Source: a virus. From it: a stretch of 29,962 nt of DNA. The stretch lies in IMG/VR virus record IMGVR_UViG_3300032278_002366, positions 1 to 29,962 of that record; one strand, 5' to 3'. Made by a program: the position numbers and the translations under genes. Each line of letters starts with the position of its first letter. Position 1 is the first letter of the stretch. Positions 1 to 6,962 of this stretch are shown here, piece by piece. Below the pieces are notes generated by a model. The model ran no database searches, had not been told where the DNA came from, and worked only from the letters and a program-made list of their open reading frames with translations.

Positions 1-326
1 TCACTAGTATCTACATTAAGTGCTTTTAACCAAGTTTCATCTAAGGCGTTTTCTGAATCAATTAGTACAACAAATATACCTTGATCTTGTGCATGTTTTA
101 CAATGTTACCTGCACAAAAATAACTTTTCCCTGCACCCGACTCACCTGCAAATACAGTAACTTTACCTAGTGGTACACCTTTATGAAAGTCTCCACTAAT
201 AAGATGATTTAGTGCATAGGACCCTGTACTAATCCAATCAGTAGGATCATTAAATCCTGCACTCATACCTGTAATAGATTTTGTTAAGTCTCTACGAAAC
301 TTGCTTACATCAAATGGTTTGGCCAT
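1..326 (-). CDS. uvsX: UvsX RecA-like recombinase (3' end outside window)
   Basis: Only the N-terminal 108 codons are present; the gene runs off the left edge. UvsX is the T4-type strand-exchange ATPase that forms filaments on ssDNA coated with gp32 and drives recombination-dependent replication. The reading frame begins MAKPFDVSKF and contains a clear Walker A P-loop (GESGAGKS, residues 61-68). A following strand ends in a LIDSENALD segment that fits the RecA-type ATPase core. The ATG at 324-326 is preceded by a strong AAGGAG Shine-Dalgarno. It lies directly downstream of gp32 on the same strand, the functional partner in T4. A generic RecA or a gp41-type helicase is less likely given the short N-terminus before the P-loop and the gp32 linkage. 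Confidence 0.9.
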   Translation of the reverse strand, partial: MAKPFDVSKFRRDLTKSITGMSAGFNDPTDWISTGSYALNHLISGDFHKGVPLGKVTVFAGESGAGKSYFCAGNIVKHAQDQGIFVVLIDSENALDETWLKALNVDTS

Positions 327-345
327 AATTACTCCTTAATAAGTT

Positions 346-372
346 ATAATGGGGGAATAAATCCCCCATTAT
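346..372 (-). other. Perfect hairpin between gp32 and uvsX
   Basis: A 10-bp perfect inverted repeat (ATAATGGGGG and its complement) flanks a 7-nt loop. It sits just after the gp32 stop codon and before the uvsX Shine-Dalgarno. In the transcribed (minus) direction no T-run follows the stem; the T-rich side faces the plus direction. It is therefore not a textbook terminator for gp32. It may be a partial terminator/attenuator that sets the gp32:uvsX ratio, or an mRNA-stabilising 3' hairpin. The structure is directly visible; the role is inference. Confidence 0.6.
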
Positions 373-379
373 TATTTTT

Positions 380-1354
380 TTAATTAGACTGTCTTGCACG
401 AATCATTGCAAGAATGTCTTGTGCATTACTGCCGTTTGCCGGCTCTTCTGCAGGAGTAGTTGTTGAAGTTTCTTCTGCAGGTTTAGATTCTGCAGGTTTA
501 GATTCTGCAACTGATTCAGTTACAGGTCGAACAGTTGATGCGGGTTTGTTAGGATCACCTGTACGTGCTGATACACCAGCCGGACGATAATATTGACTCC
601 AACGATCTGCATCATATGCTTCTCCATCAACCGATGCTTCAAACATTTCTTGCATCGCTTTAATTGATACTTCGTCTGGCTTCTTAGGTAAGAAATCAGA
701 TAAAGTAAACAAATTATTAGAGTTTATTGCATTCATTTCTGAATCATCTAATGGACGCTCTCTACGAGCCCAATTTGATGTAGAATAATCAGCATATCCG
801 CCTTTAGATGTTTTATTAAGTCGAAAATCCACACCAGATGTATAATCTGTTGGAAGTTCTTCCATATCAGGATCCATTAATGCCGCTTTAATAATTTGAA
901 AAATTTGCGGACCAATAATAAATCTACGAATTGGATTTTCCGGTGTAGTGTCTTCTGCTAAGGGATTATTTGTAACAAATCCTTGAAAAATATAAGAACG
1001 CTTTTTCCAATACTTACGTCCCATGTCTTCTAAGTTAGAGTCCTTAAACCAACCTCTAACTTCAGCAAGGATTGAACAAGACTCTCCATACATTTCCATA
1101 CAAGGAACTTGAACTTGTACTGGACGAGAATCTGTTTCGTTTTTTATACCTTGGAAGGGTAATTTAATCATTAAACGCTCTTTCCAAAAGAATGTATTTT
1201 CTTCATCGCCATCAGGAAGAAAACGAAGCGTTGCTGATTCGCCTTCTTTAATATTCCAAAATGGGTAAATTGCGTTGTCGCCGCCTGTTAAATTACCACC
1301 TGAGCGGGATTCTTGTTCTTTGAGCTTCGCTCGAATTTCTGCTAATGTTGCCAT
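380..1354 (-). CDS. 32: gp32 single-stranded DNA-binding protein
   Basis: This 324-aa protein (T4 gp32 is about 300 aa) coats ssDNA and organises the replication and recombination machinery. It has a short basic N-terminal helix (LAEIRAKLKEQ) for cooperativity, an OB-fold core with the family-type segment around residues 80-120 (VQVPCMEMYG, then GWFKD), and a Ser/Pro/Ala/Glu-rich low-complexity tail from about residue 265. Only two cysteines (C85, C93) remain where T4 has a His/Cys3 zinc knuckle, so zinc binding is doubtful. The tail does not end in plain acidic residues: its last 12 residues form an amphipathic helix (DILAMIRARQ) that resembles the N-terminal helix. The start is supported by a strong AAAGGAGG Shine-Dalgarno 7-8 nt upstream. 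A sigma70-type promoter lies about 55 bp upstream. uvsX follows immediately. Confidence 0.93.
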   Translation of the reverse strand: MATLAEIRAKLKEQESRSGGNLTGGDNAIYPFWNIKEGESATLRFLPDGDEENTFFWKERLMIKLPFQGIKNETDSRPVQVQVPCMEMYGESCSILAEVRGWFKDSNLEDMGRKYWKKRSYIFQGFVTNNPLAEDTTPENPIRRFIIGPQIFQIIKAALMDPDMEELPTDYTSGVDFRLNKTSKGGYADYSTSNWARRERPLDDSEMNAINSNNLFTLSDFLPKKPDEVSIKAMQEMFEASVDGEAYDADRWSQYYRPAGVSARTGDPNKPASTVRPVTESVAESKPAESKPAEETSTTTPAEEPANGSNAQDILAMIRARQSN

Positions 1355-1400
1355 AGTTATGCCTCCTTTATGTTGCCTATGTGCCTATGCCTAGTTTGCA

Positions 1401-1419
1401 CAGTATAATAATTATACTG
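1401..1419. promoter_or_regulatory. 19-bp palindrome overlapping the gp32 -10 box
   Basis: CAGTATAAT and ATTATACTG are perfect complements around a single central base. The palindrome contains the whole -10 hexamer and reaches approximately the expected transcription start. It could be an operator for a dimeric repressor or activator, or a 5'-end mRNA hairpin. Part of the symmetry may simply come from the TATAAT box itself. Directly downstream, the leader has a repeated GCCTATG motif (about 1374-1392) of unknown meaning. Confidence 0.5.
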
Positions 1420-1439
1420 TCTTGTATTTAGTATGTCAA
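1411..1439 (-). promoter_or_regulatory. Sigma70-type promoter of gp32
   Basis: On the minus strand a perfect TTGACA (-35, 1434-1439) and a perfect TATAAT (-10, 1411-1416) are separated by exactly 17 bp, with an A/T tract just upstream of the -35 box. This matches the bacterial housekeeping consensus at all 12 positions. It differs from the late octamers used elsewhere in the window, which fits early or middle expression of gp32 and uvsX by unmodified host polymerase. The predicted start gives a leader of about 50 nt. Confidence 0.85.
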
Positions 1440-1473
1440 GTGTTTTTTTTAAAAAAAAGTGAAATTTACGAAA

Positions 1474-1683
1474 TTACTTTGTCGCTCTATCATATTTTGA
1501 TTTGTAACTAGTCATATGTCCGGATGGCAAGCGATATCTTGGACCGTCTAAAGTACCCACTGCATCGAGGTCAACCCTTCTCCAACTTCCTGTCCATTTA
1601 CCTGTGTGTCGATTGAGAGTTGGTTGTACTGGAGTATCGTCTGGATTAACTTTAACGGGCGATATATTGCCGTCGCTATCCAT
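1474..1683 (-). CDS. Small hypothetical protein (69 aa)
   Basis: I do not recognise this protein. It is hydrophilic, has no membrane segment and no cysteine. It has a Gly/Trp/Arg centre (GKWTGSWRRVDL) and a basic C-terminus ending KSKYDRATK. The ATG at 1681-1683 has no obvious Shine-Dalgarno, but an in-frame stop lies 10 codons upstream and no other ATG precedes it. It stands between the 493-aa gene and gp32, and its 3' end is followed by the A/T tract leading into the gp32 promoter. It could be a minor DNA-binding or regulatory protein, but nothing proves this. Its reality rests on tight packing with its neighbours. Confidence 0.55.
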   Translation of the reverse strand: MDSDGNISPVKVNPDDTPVQPTLNRHTGKWTGSWRRVDLDAVGTLDGPRYRLPSGHMTSYKSKYDRATK

Positions 1684-1709
1684 ATACTGAATATCTTGAC
1701 TAATTTCAG

Positions 1710-3191
1710 TTATGATGTTTTTTTTTTAGAATCTAAGCCTGCTAATTCACGTATTCTATCAAATTCTGTGTCTTGATTAAATCCATCTACTATTTGATTA
1801 TATTCTACTTCGGAATTAAACTCGCCCATTACTTGGTCATATGTAGGAAATTCTTGAGTTAAATCTACTTCGTCTTCCAAATCATTAAATGAATTAAAAT
1901 TTTCAAATGTTTGGTTTAATCTTTCTATAAATTGCTTAGAAGGTACAATATATTTGTCACCAAAATCTTTTTCAATTGTAGTTAATACAGCGGTTTCGCC
2001 TTTTGGAAAACTACCTGTTTCTCTATCATAGTGAGATAAAATAACTTCTGTGAACGGAAGTTCTGACTTTTTCATTACTACATCGTCAGTCGGTTCTTCG
2101 CTAAATTGCCCCATCATTTTTTCTAGTTCGCTTGCAAAAGATTCTTCAGCCCTATTTACTTTTTCTGTTTTTGTTTGAGAATCTGTATCTAATTCTGGGT
2201 TTACTAAATCTTCAAAATTAAGTTCTTCAGCTTTAGTGTGCTCTGCAATTAATCTATAAATGTAGGGAAATACATCTTTTAATTCCTCATTAAATTGACG
2301 TATTGTTAATTGATCGATCCAATTTTCTGCTACATCTTCAGGTACTTCTTCTAAGGTTACCTTTTCAAAGTTTTCAGACATTGTTTTATAGACTGCTTCT
2401 TTTTGGAGACCTTCTATTGTTTTCTTTACAGTTTGTATACGCTCATTTACAATTCCTACATATTCAGCAAGACTTTCTGCCATTACAGCATTTCGATTCA
2501 TATATCGTTTAAATTTCTTTAAGTTAGATAATTCTTCTGACAAAGAAACAATATGCTCGCCAAACTCATCAAATGGTTTGCCGCCTTCAGACACATGCAT
2601 AGCCATTGCTCTTGCACCATTCAAATGTTTATATGGATATTTAAATCTTTCGCCTTCTTTACTTTCAATATACAAAGCATTTACGTTTTGTGTTCTTCCT
2701 GCTGCTAATTCTTGATTAACAGGTTGAGAATGTCGTATTGCTATGCGAGCGTTTCCTATATTTTGATAACTAGTTCTAGTTGTTCCATACATCTTAGATT
2801 CCATTGTAATATCCTCGGGGCGGTTTGTAGCTAAAAATTTATAATCTCTTTTATCTAGATTATTTTTGGTTATGTCTCTTGTGTCAAAATTAAGCATTCT
2901 TTTCTTCGCAAATACCCGTATTTCCTTCAAAAAACTATACCATGAATTTTTAGTAAGGCTATCTTCGTTTGTAACAAAATCATTATTATACATAATAGAA
3001 ACGCTTTCATTAGATAACGTAATACTAACTTTTCCTAACTCCCTTTCACCTTCTTTAAAGCCAAAATCAAAAAATCGAGCTTCTTTCGGCTCATTTGTTA
3101 CCTCTCCCTTTTCATTACCAATAGTAATTGAAGGGAAACGCCCTCTAATCTTATTAAATAGTTCTTCTGCTATAAAATTTAGGTTTTTCAT
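1710..3191 (-). CDS. Conserved hypothetical protein of marine T4-like phages (493 aa)
   Basis: The function is not known to me, although the central region (MYGTTRTSYQNIGNARIAI, then ERFKYPYKHLNGARAMAMH) resembles a protein found repeatedly in marine T4-like phages. The sequence is soluble and mixed alpha/beta. It has charged helical stretches around residues 225-300 and an acidic Asp/Glu-rich C-terminus ending in LDSKKKTS. I start it at the ATG at 3189-3191 (MKNLNFIAEELF). A TTG seven codons upstream is in frame but lies inside the gp17 stop and late-promoter overlap. No Shine-Dalgarno precedes either start. A late-type octamer sits 8 nt upstream of the ATG, which argues for late expression and a virion or assembly role. 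It links the terminase gene to the gp32 region. Confidence 0.8.
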   Translation of the reverse strand: MKNLNFIAEELFNKIRGRFPSITIGNEKGEVTNEPKEARFFDFGFKEGERELGKVSITLSNESVSIMYNNDFVTNEDSLTKNSWYSFLKEIRVFAKKRMLNFDTRDITKNNLDKRDYKFLATNRPEDITMESKMYGTTRTSYQNIGNARIAIRHSQPVNQELAAGRTQNVNALYIESKEGERFKYPYKHLNGARAMAMHVSEGGKPFDEFGEHIVSLSEELSNLKKFKRYMNRNAVMAESLAEYVGIVNERIQTVKKTIEGLQKEAVYKTMSENFEKVTLEEVPEDVAENWIDQLTIRQFNEELKDVFPYIYRLIAEHTKAEELNFEDLVNPELDTDSQTKTEKVNRAEESFASELEKMMGQFSEEPTDDVVMKKSELPFTEVILSHYDRETGSFPKGETAVLTTIEKDFGDKYIVPSKQFIERLNQTFENFNSFNDLEDEVDLTQEFPTYDQVMGEFNSEVEYNQIVDGFNQDTEFDRIRELAGLDSKKKTS

Positions 3192-3199
3192 GGTACTAG

Positions 3200-3207
3200 T
3201 ATTTATC
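3200..3207 (-). promoter_or_regulatory. Late-promoter octamer GATAAATA before the 493-aa gene
   Basis: One mismatch from the T4 late consensus TATAAATA. It overlaps the gp17 stop codon (TGA-TAA-ATA) and ends 8 nt before the ATG of the next gene, which lacks a Shine-Dalgarno. T4-type late promoters lack a -35 box and start transcription a few bases after the octamer. The match is visible; promoter activity is inferred. Confidence 0.5.
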
Positions 3208-4786
3208 AATAGTTGCTGCTAATGAAGATAGGCATTGGTGGTTCATAATCTTCAGTAACTTCTGTTAAATTAAAAGTATTATAAACTTTAGGATCCCAGT
3301 CTTTTAGAACTGTCATCATTCGTATTGCTAAAAGAGTAGATGAAATTAAATCATCAGTTTGCCCTGATTTTGCTCTATAACTAGATCCTGTAGCCACAAA
3401 ACTTTTTAATTCACTAATTAAAGGTTTTGAATTTATTTTCATTCTATCAGTTTCTATCATTGTTTTTAATCGACTGCAAGCTGAAATTTTTGTAGAATGT
3501 GTTGTATTAAATCCTTTTCTAAATTTTCTAACATGCCCTTTACGCATAGGTTCGCTTATAAACAATCCTGGTATATTTTCTTCTAAAAAATCATTTATTA
3601 CAATAAGGGCTGCTTCTCCTATACCGTTGTTTTCAACCGACCAGTAAATAGAATTTGTTGTTTTTATTTCAGATTCTATATATTTACAAATGTCTGCAAG
3701 TACTCTAATTTGTCCTGGTATAGGTGTTGTATTGTGTTGCCATTCTGCTACTTGATCATATGTAGGTAATTCATAAACTTGTATTGCAGAAGAGTCGCCA
3801 CCTGTGCCCATGCTAGGATCTAAAGAAACAACATAACTATGTTCAGATGTGGGTTTTTTATACCATTTTGTTTGACCCATATTAATAATAGGTGATGTTC
3901 CCTCCATACTTGATAAGTAGATAGCATTAATTAATGTTTCATCATAAACTAGAAATTCGCATCCATACTCTCGTCGAAATCTTTCCTCACCAATTCTTTT
4001 AATTTCTTCAGTTGCCCAGTCTTCGTCTCTATCAGGATGTTCTTCCCAGCCTACTGTAAAAGAATGAAATCCGTTTATACCTATATCTTGTTCATTACCG
4101 TGACTATCATATTTTTGTTCTGCTTGTTTCCAAATAGTAGCAAATGTATCCTCATCAGAATTAGGAGTAGAAGTTATAATAGCACGACCACCTGTAGCAA
4201 GAGTGGGTGAAATAGAAGTCCAAAATTCATCTGCAATATTAGGTGCAACAAATGCAAACTCATCACAGTATAATAATGATATACTCATACCTCGTCCTGT
4301 ATTTCCAGTTGTTGTAGCACTTACAATTCTTGACCCATTTTCAAATTCTATACTTCCTTTATTATAGTTAATAACACCAGCACGTATATAGTCAGGACAA
4401 CATTCATAAACATAACGAATGCGTTGCATAATTTCTTGAGAACCAATATATTTGTGAGCAGCAATTAATATAGTTTGATCTGGATGAAACATTGCATACC
4501 AAGTCAAATATACTGCGGCACAAGTGGTTTTACCTGTTTGTCTAGGAAGCATATTAATATTAAAGCGGTAAGTATGCAGTCGATGCATTAATTCTTCTTG
4601 ATATTCATATGGTAAAAATAATAATTTGCCTTTAATAGGGTGTTGAATGTATGCAAAATTTTTAGAAAAATACAAATAACCAAATTCAGGATCCATACAA
4701 CTAGCAAGATGTTTAATTTGATCTTCAGTAAAAGTTTCTCTTTGATGTGCTTTTTTAGTAATGACACCATCTAATATCTTTGACAT
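3206..4786 (-). CDS. 17: gp17 terminase large subunit
   Basis: This 526-aa packaging motor ATPase/nuclease (T4 gp17 is 610 aa) pumps DNA into proheads and cuts concatemers. The ATPase domain has Walker A (PRQTGKTT, residues 81-88), Walker B with catalytic glutamate (LLYCDE, 171-176) and a coupling motif (TSTPN, 205-209). The C-terminal RNase H-like nuclease shows D323 in VVSLDPS, E385 in YWSVENNG and D478/D479 in GQTDDL, the expected acidic triad. It is shorter than T4 gp17 mainly at the N-terminus. The ATG lacks a Shine-Dalgarno but lies exactly 5 nt after a late-type octamer. gp16, its small-subunit partner, is not adjacent: three genes lie between them. Confidence 0.97.
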   Translation of the reverse strand: MSKILDGVITKKAHQRETFTEDQIKHLASCMDPEFGYLYFSKNFAYIQHPIKGKLLFLPYEYQEELMHRLHTYRFNINMLPRQTGKTTCAAVYLTWYAMFHPDQTILIAAHKYIGSQEIMQRIRYVYECCPDYIRAGVINYNKGSIEFENGSRIVSATTTGNTGRGMSISLLYCDEFAFVAPNIADEFWTSISPTLATGGRAIITSTPNSDEDTFATIWKQAEQKYDSHGNEQDIGINGFHSFTVGWEEHPDRDEDWATEEIKRIGEERFRREYGCEFLVYDETLINAIYLSSMEGTSPIINMGQTKWYKKPTSEHSYVVSLDPSMGTGGDSSAIQVYELPTYDQVAEWQHNTTPIPGQIRVLADICKYIESEIKTTNSIYWSVENNGIGEAALIVINDFLEENIPGLFISEPMRKGHVRKFRKGFNTTHSTKISACSRLKTMIETDRMKINSKPLISELKSFVATGSSYRAKSGQTDDLISSTLLAIRMMTVLKDWDPKVYNTFNLTEVTEDYEPPMPIFISSNY

Positions 4787-4791
4787 GTTGT

Positions 4792-4799
4792 TATTTACT
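4792..4799 (-). promoter_or_regulatory. Late-promoter octamer AGTAAATA before gp17
   Basis: Two mismatches from TATAAATA, with the TAAATA core intact. It ends exactly 5 nt before the gp17 ATG and no Shine-Dalgarno lies between, so the expected transcript would begin at or next to the start codon. It sits immediately after a terminator, as expected for the head of a new unit. Confidence 0.55.
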
Positions 4800-4800
4800 C

Positions 4801-4828
4801 AAAAAAATAGCGTCCAAAGACGCTATTT
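4801..4828 (-). terminator. Rho-independent terminator before gp17
   Basis: A perfect 10-bp stem (AAATAGCGTC and its complement) with a 4-nt loop is followed, on the minus strand, by a run of seven T. It lies 15 bp after the stop of the 90-aa membrane protein gene and just ahead of the gp17 late promoter. It would end upstream minus-strand transcription before gp17 begins its own unit. Confidence 0.85.
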
Positions 4829-4843
4829 GATTATGCTTAATTA

Positions 4844-5116
4844 TTATTTAAGCCACTTTCTTAATCCAATGGGTATATACCATAGTATCATAACGCCTAC
4901 AATACAACCAACTATCCATATATGTTTTGTATAGTCAAAGTATACTAACATACCTATAACTGCAATAAGATCTATAATGCTATGAATTACTTGATATTTT
5001 GTTTTCCCCAATTTATCAATTAACGTTTCACGTAATGATGCGGCAGATTCCCAATAATGCCGCAACATTGCAAAACCATCATTGACTATAAAAAGTGCTA
5101 CGAAAAGATAAAACAT
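4844..5116 (-). CDS. Small multi-pass membrane protein (90 aa)
   Basis: The protein is strongly hydrophobic, with a likely membrane segment at residues 2-18 and two clear ones at about 43-60 and 66-84. A charged linker (ESAASLRETLIDKLGK) lies between the first and second. The C-terminus is basic (RKWLK), which suggests a cytoplasmic end. The family is unknown. Size, topology and its place beside a protein with a peptidoglycan-binding domain make a holin-like or envelope-acting role possible, but no diagnostic motif is present. The ATG has no Shine-Dalgarno and lies 4 nt after a weak late-type octamer. A terminator follows the gene. Confidence 0.7.
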   Translation of the reverse strand: MFYLFVALFIVNDGFAMLRHYWESAASLRETLIDKLGKTKYQVIHSIIDLIAVIGMLVYFDYTKHIWIVGCIVGVMILWYIPIGLRKWLK

Positions 5117-5120
5117 ATAG

Positions 5121-5128
5121 TATTTAAA
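5121..5128 (-). promoter_or_regulatory. Possible late-promoter octamer TTTAAATA
   Basis: One mismatch from TATAAATA, ending 4 nt before the ATG of the 90-aa membrane protein, with no Shine-Dalgarno between. In an AT-rich genome such a match is weak alone. The repeated spacing to the ATG seen at other genes raises its credibility. Confidence 0.35.
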
Positions 5129-6961
5129 TTAAGAAGCTTTCTTTTTACCTAAGGCTTTTAGCAATTGAGATTTAATAGATTCTACTTTCATTGGGTTATC
5201 AGCACCTGCTGTAGCAGCATATGCTTTCTTAGGTCGATTAAGACCGCCAGCTAGATCATGAACCATAAAGTCGTCATCTTTATATTCTTCATCTGGTGAA
5301 TTATCCCACTCACCTGGTTCATCAGCTTCATATGCAGAATCATCACTTAAACCTCCACAAGGAGAAGATTTAGGACCTATTGCCGCCATCGCACCCCTGG
5401 GAGGACCTAATGGAGTTATGTGCTTCATTGCTACTGGTTCAGCATCATCCATTCCTGCATTCTTTAAAATTCCAATTAATTCTTTTACTTCATGTGCGCT
5501 TGCACCATTCATTGAAATATTCATAGAAGCTTCATCAACTTGATTAGAATTATTAAAATTAGCAGACTCTCTACCACCATCCTTATCAGGTCCAACATAA
5601 GTCTTCATCGGCTTGCCACCAGTACCACCACCACCTGATTCAGGACCACGTTCTGGTGGTCGATGATCTCGGTACGGTATCTCTTTGCCACCAGTACCAC
5701 CATCACCTGATTCAGGACCACCTTCTGGTGGTCGAAAATCTTTGTACGGTACATGTTTTCCAACGGTACTACCACCTGCAAGTGCTTTTTTAATTGCTTG
5801 CATTGTGTCTGGCCCGGCTTGTCCGTCAACTTTTAAACCATTTGCTTTTTGGAATGCTTGTACAGCAGCAAACGTACCTTTACCATACTTGCCGTCTGGT
5901 GCTGCTTTATGACCTAATTTTGTTAATGCAGCTTGCATATTTTTAACAGCTGGCAAAGCCTTTTGCCCGCCATCGTTATAAGCCTTCATTAAATTAGGTG
6001 TTTTTGTATCTAATGCTACACTACCACCGCTATCTTGAGGTTGATTATCTCTACCTGGAGGACCACCAGCAAGTTTTCCTGCTGCTGTTGGACCACTTGG
6101 AGCTGCTGCTGGTTGATTATCTCTACCTGGAGGACCACCAGTTGGACCACTTGGAGCTGCTGCTGGTTGACTATCTCTACCTGGAGGACCACCAGTTGGA
6201 CCACTTGGAGCTGCTGCTGGTTGACTATCTCTACCTGGAGGACCTGTATTTGGACCTGAAGGTTCTGCTGGTTGATTATCTCTACCTGGAGGACCTGTAT
6301 TTGGACCACTTGGTGCTTGATCATAATCACGTCCTGGAGGACCACTTGCACCTGTACCAGCTGCTACACCTGAATCTTGGTCATAGTCTCTACCTGGAGG
6401 ACCACTTGCACCTGTACCAGCTGCTACACCTGAATCTTGGTCATAGTCTCTACCTGGAGGACCACTTGCACCTGTACCTGGTGCTACGCCTTGGTCATAG
6501 TCTCTACCTGGAGGACCACTTGCACCTGTACCTGGTGCTACGCCTTGATCTGCGTCTGGCATACCACTAAAATCATCTACATTGGCAGCTGCATCTCTAT
6601 CTTTTCTTGCTGCATCAGCTGCACCCATACCACTAAAGTCATCAACGTATGCTGGATCACCTTGCTGTTGATCCGGCGCCACATATCCGCCTGCGCCTGC
6701 ATCCCTTTCAGCATCGGTTGCACCAGTTGGTTCTCCAGTTTTTTTATCAACAGCTTTTGCTTTTTCTGCTGCCTTGGCTGCTGCATCTGCAATAGGTTTT
6801 GCTTCAGCGTCTCCAATTCCTAATGTTTGTTTAACCCAATCTAATGCGTCATCAAACCAACCTTCTTGGATGTCCCTAGCTTCTTTGCCATAAACATCAG
6901 CAACTTTAATAAGTTCTTTAAAATCTTTTAAGTTGTCATTATAATCTTTATATTCGCTCAT
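5129..6961 (-). CDS. Repeat-rich putative virion protein with peptidoglycan-binding domain (610 aa)
   Basis: The domain order is clear. Residues 1-50 form a helical N-terminus (EYKDYNDNLKDFKELI). Residues 50-145 are Ala/Asp-rich with two VDDFSGM copies (106-112, 128-134). Residues 148-304 carry nine GPPGRD repeats in Pro/Gly-rich linkers. Residues 337-395 are a canonical PG_binding_1 fold (MQAALTKLG, then DGKYGKGTFAAVQAFQ). Residues 402-449 are two 24-aa copies around PYxDxRPPExGPESG. The conserved C-terminus (DDDFMVHDLAGGLNRPKKA) resembles proteins in marine T4-like phages. No hydrolase active site is visible, so it probably binds cell wall or acts as a spacer rather than cutting. Its AGGAG Shine-Dalgarno lies within the end of the preceding gene, implying co-translation. 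Its position in the packaging/structural block suggests a virion component. Confidence 0.85.
   Translation of the reverse strand: MSEYKDYNDNLKDFKELIKVADVYGKEARDIQEGWFDDALDWVKQTLGIGDAEAKPIADAAAKAAEKAKAVDKKTGEPTGATDAERDAGAGGYVAPDQQQGDPAYVDDFSGMGAADAARKDRDAAANVDDFSGMPDADQGVAPGTGASGPPGRDYDQGVAPGTGASGPPGRDYDQDSGVAAGTGASGPPGRDYDQDSGVAAGTGASGPPGRDYDQAPSGPNTGPPGRDNQPAEPSGPNTGPPGRDSQPAAAPSGPTGGPPGRDSQPAAAPSGPTGGPPGRDNQPAAAPSGPTAAGKLAGGPPGRDNQPQDSGGSVALDTKTPNLMKAYNDGGQKALPAVKNMQAALTKLGHKAAPDGKYGKGTFAAVQAFQKANGLKVDGQAGPDTMQAIKKALAGGSTVGKHVPYKDFRPPEGGPESGDGGTGGKEIPYRDHRPPERGPESGGGGTGGKPMKTYVGPDKDGGRESANFNNSNQVDEASMNISMNGASAHEVKELIGILKNAGMDDAEPVAMKHITPLGPPRGAMAAIGPKSSPCGGLSDDSAYEADEPGEWDNSPDEEYKDDDFMVHDLAGGLNRPKKAYAATAGADNPMKVESIKSQLLKALGKKKAS
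6050..6520 (-). repeat. Tandem GPPGRD-coding repeat array
   Basis: Nine copies of the GPPGRD codons lie in DNA units of mostly 54 or 60 bp. The blocks at 6361-6420 and 6421-6480 are identical except near the last bases, and 54-bp units recur at about 6100-6240. Near-identity at DNA level indicates recent expansion by slippage or unequal recombination. The array produces long open frames on other strands, which are artefacts. Confidence 0.9.
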
Positions 6962-6962
6962 G

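Noticed and set aside
1440-1460. T8A8 palindromic tract as a terminator for the 69-aa gene
   Set aside because: The potential stem is only A-T pairs with no loop and no GC, so it would be too unstable. It more likely acts as an A/T-rich element upstream of the gp32 promoter.
3207-3209. TTG start giving a 499-aa version of the gene at 1710
   Set aside because: It overlaps the gp17 stop and the late octamer and has no Shine-Dalgarno. The ATG at 3189-3191 gives a more plausible N-terminus.
5998-6570. Long plus-strand open frames rich in YLEDHL repeats across the PG-binding gene
   Set aside because: They are created by the GC-biased tandem GPPGRD DNA repeats read in the other direction. They have no ribosome-binding site and a low-complexity product, while the minus-strand frame encodes a recognisable domain.
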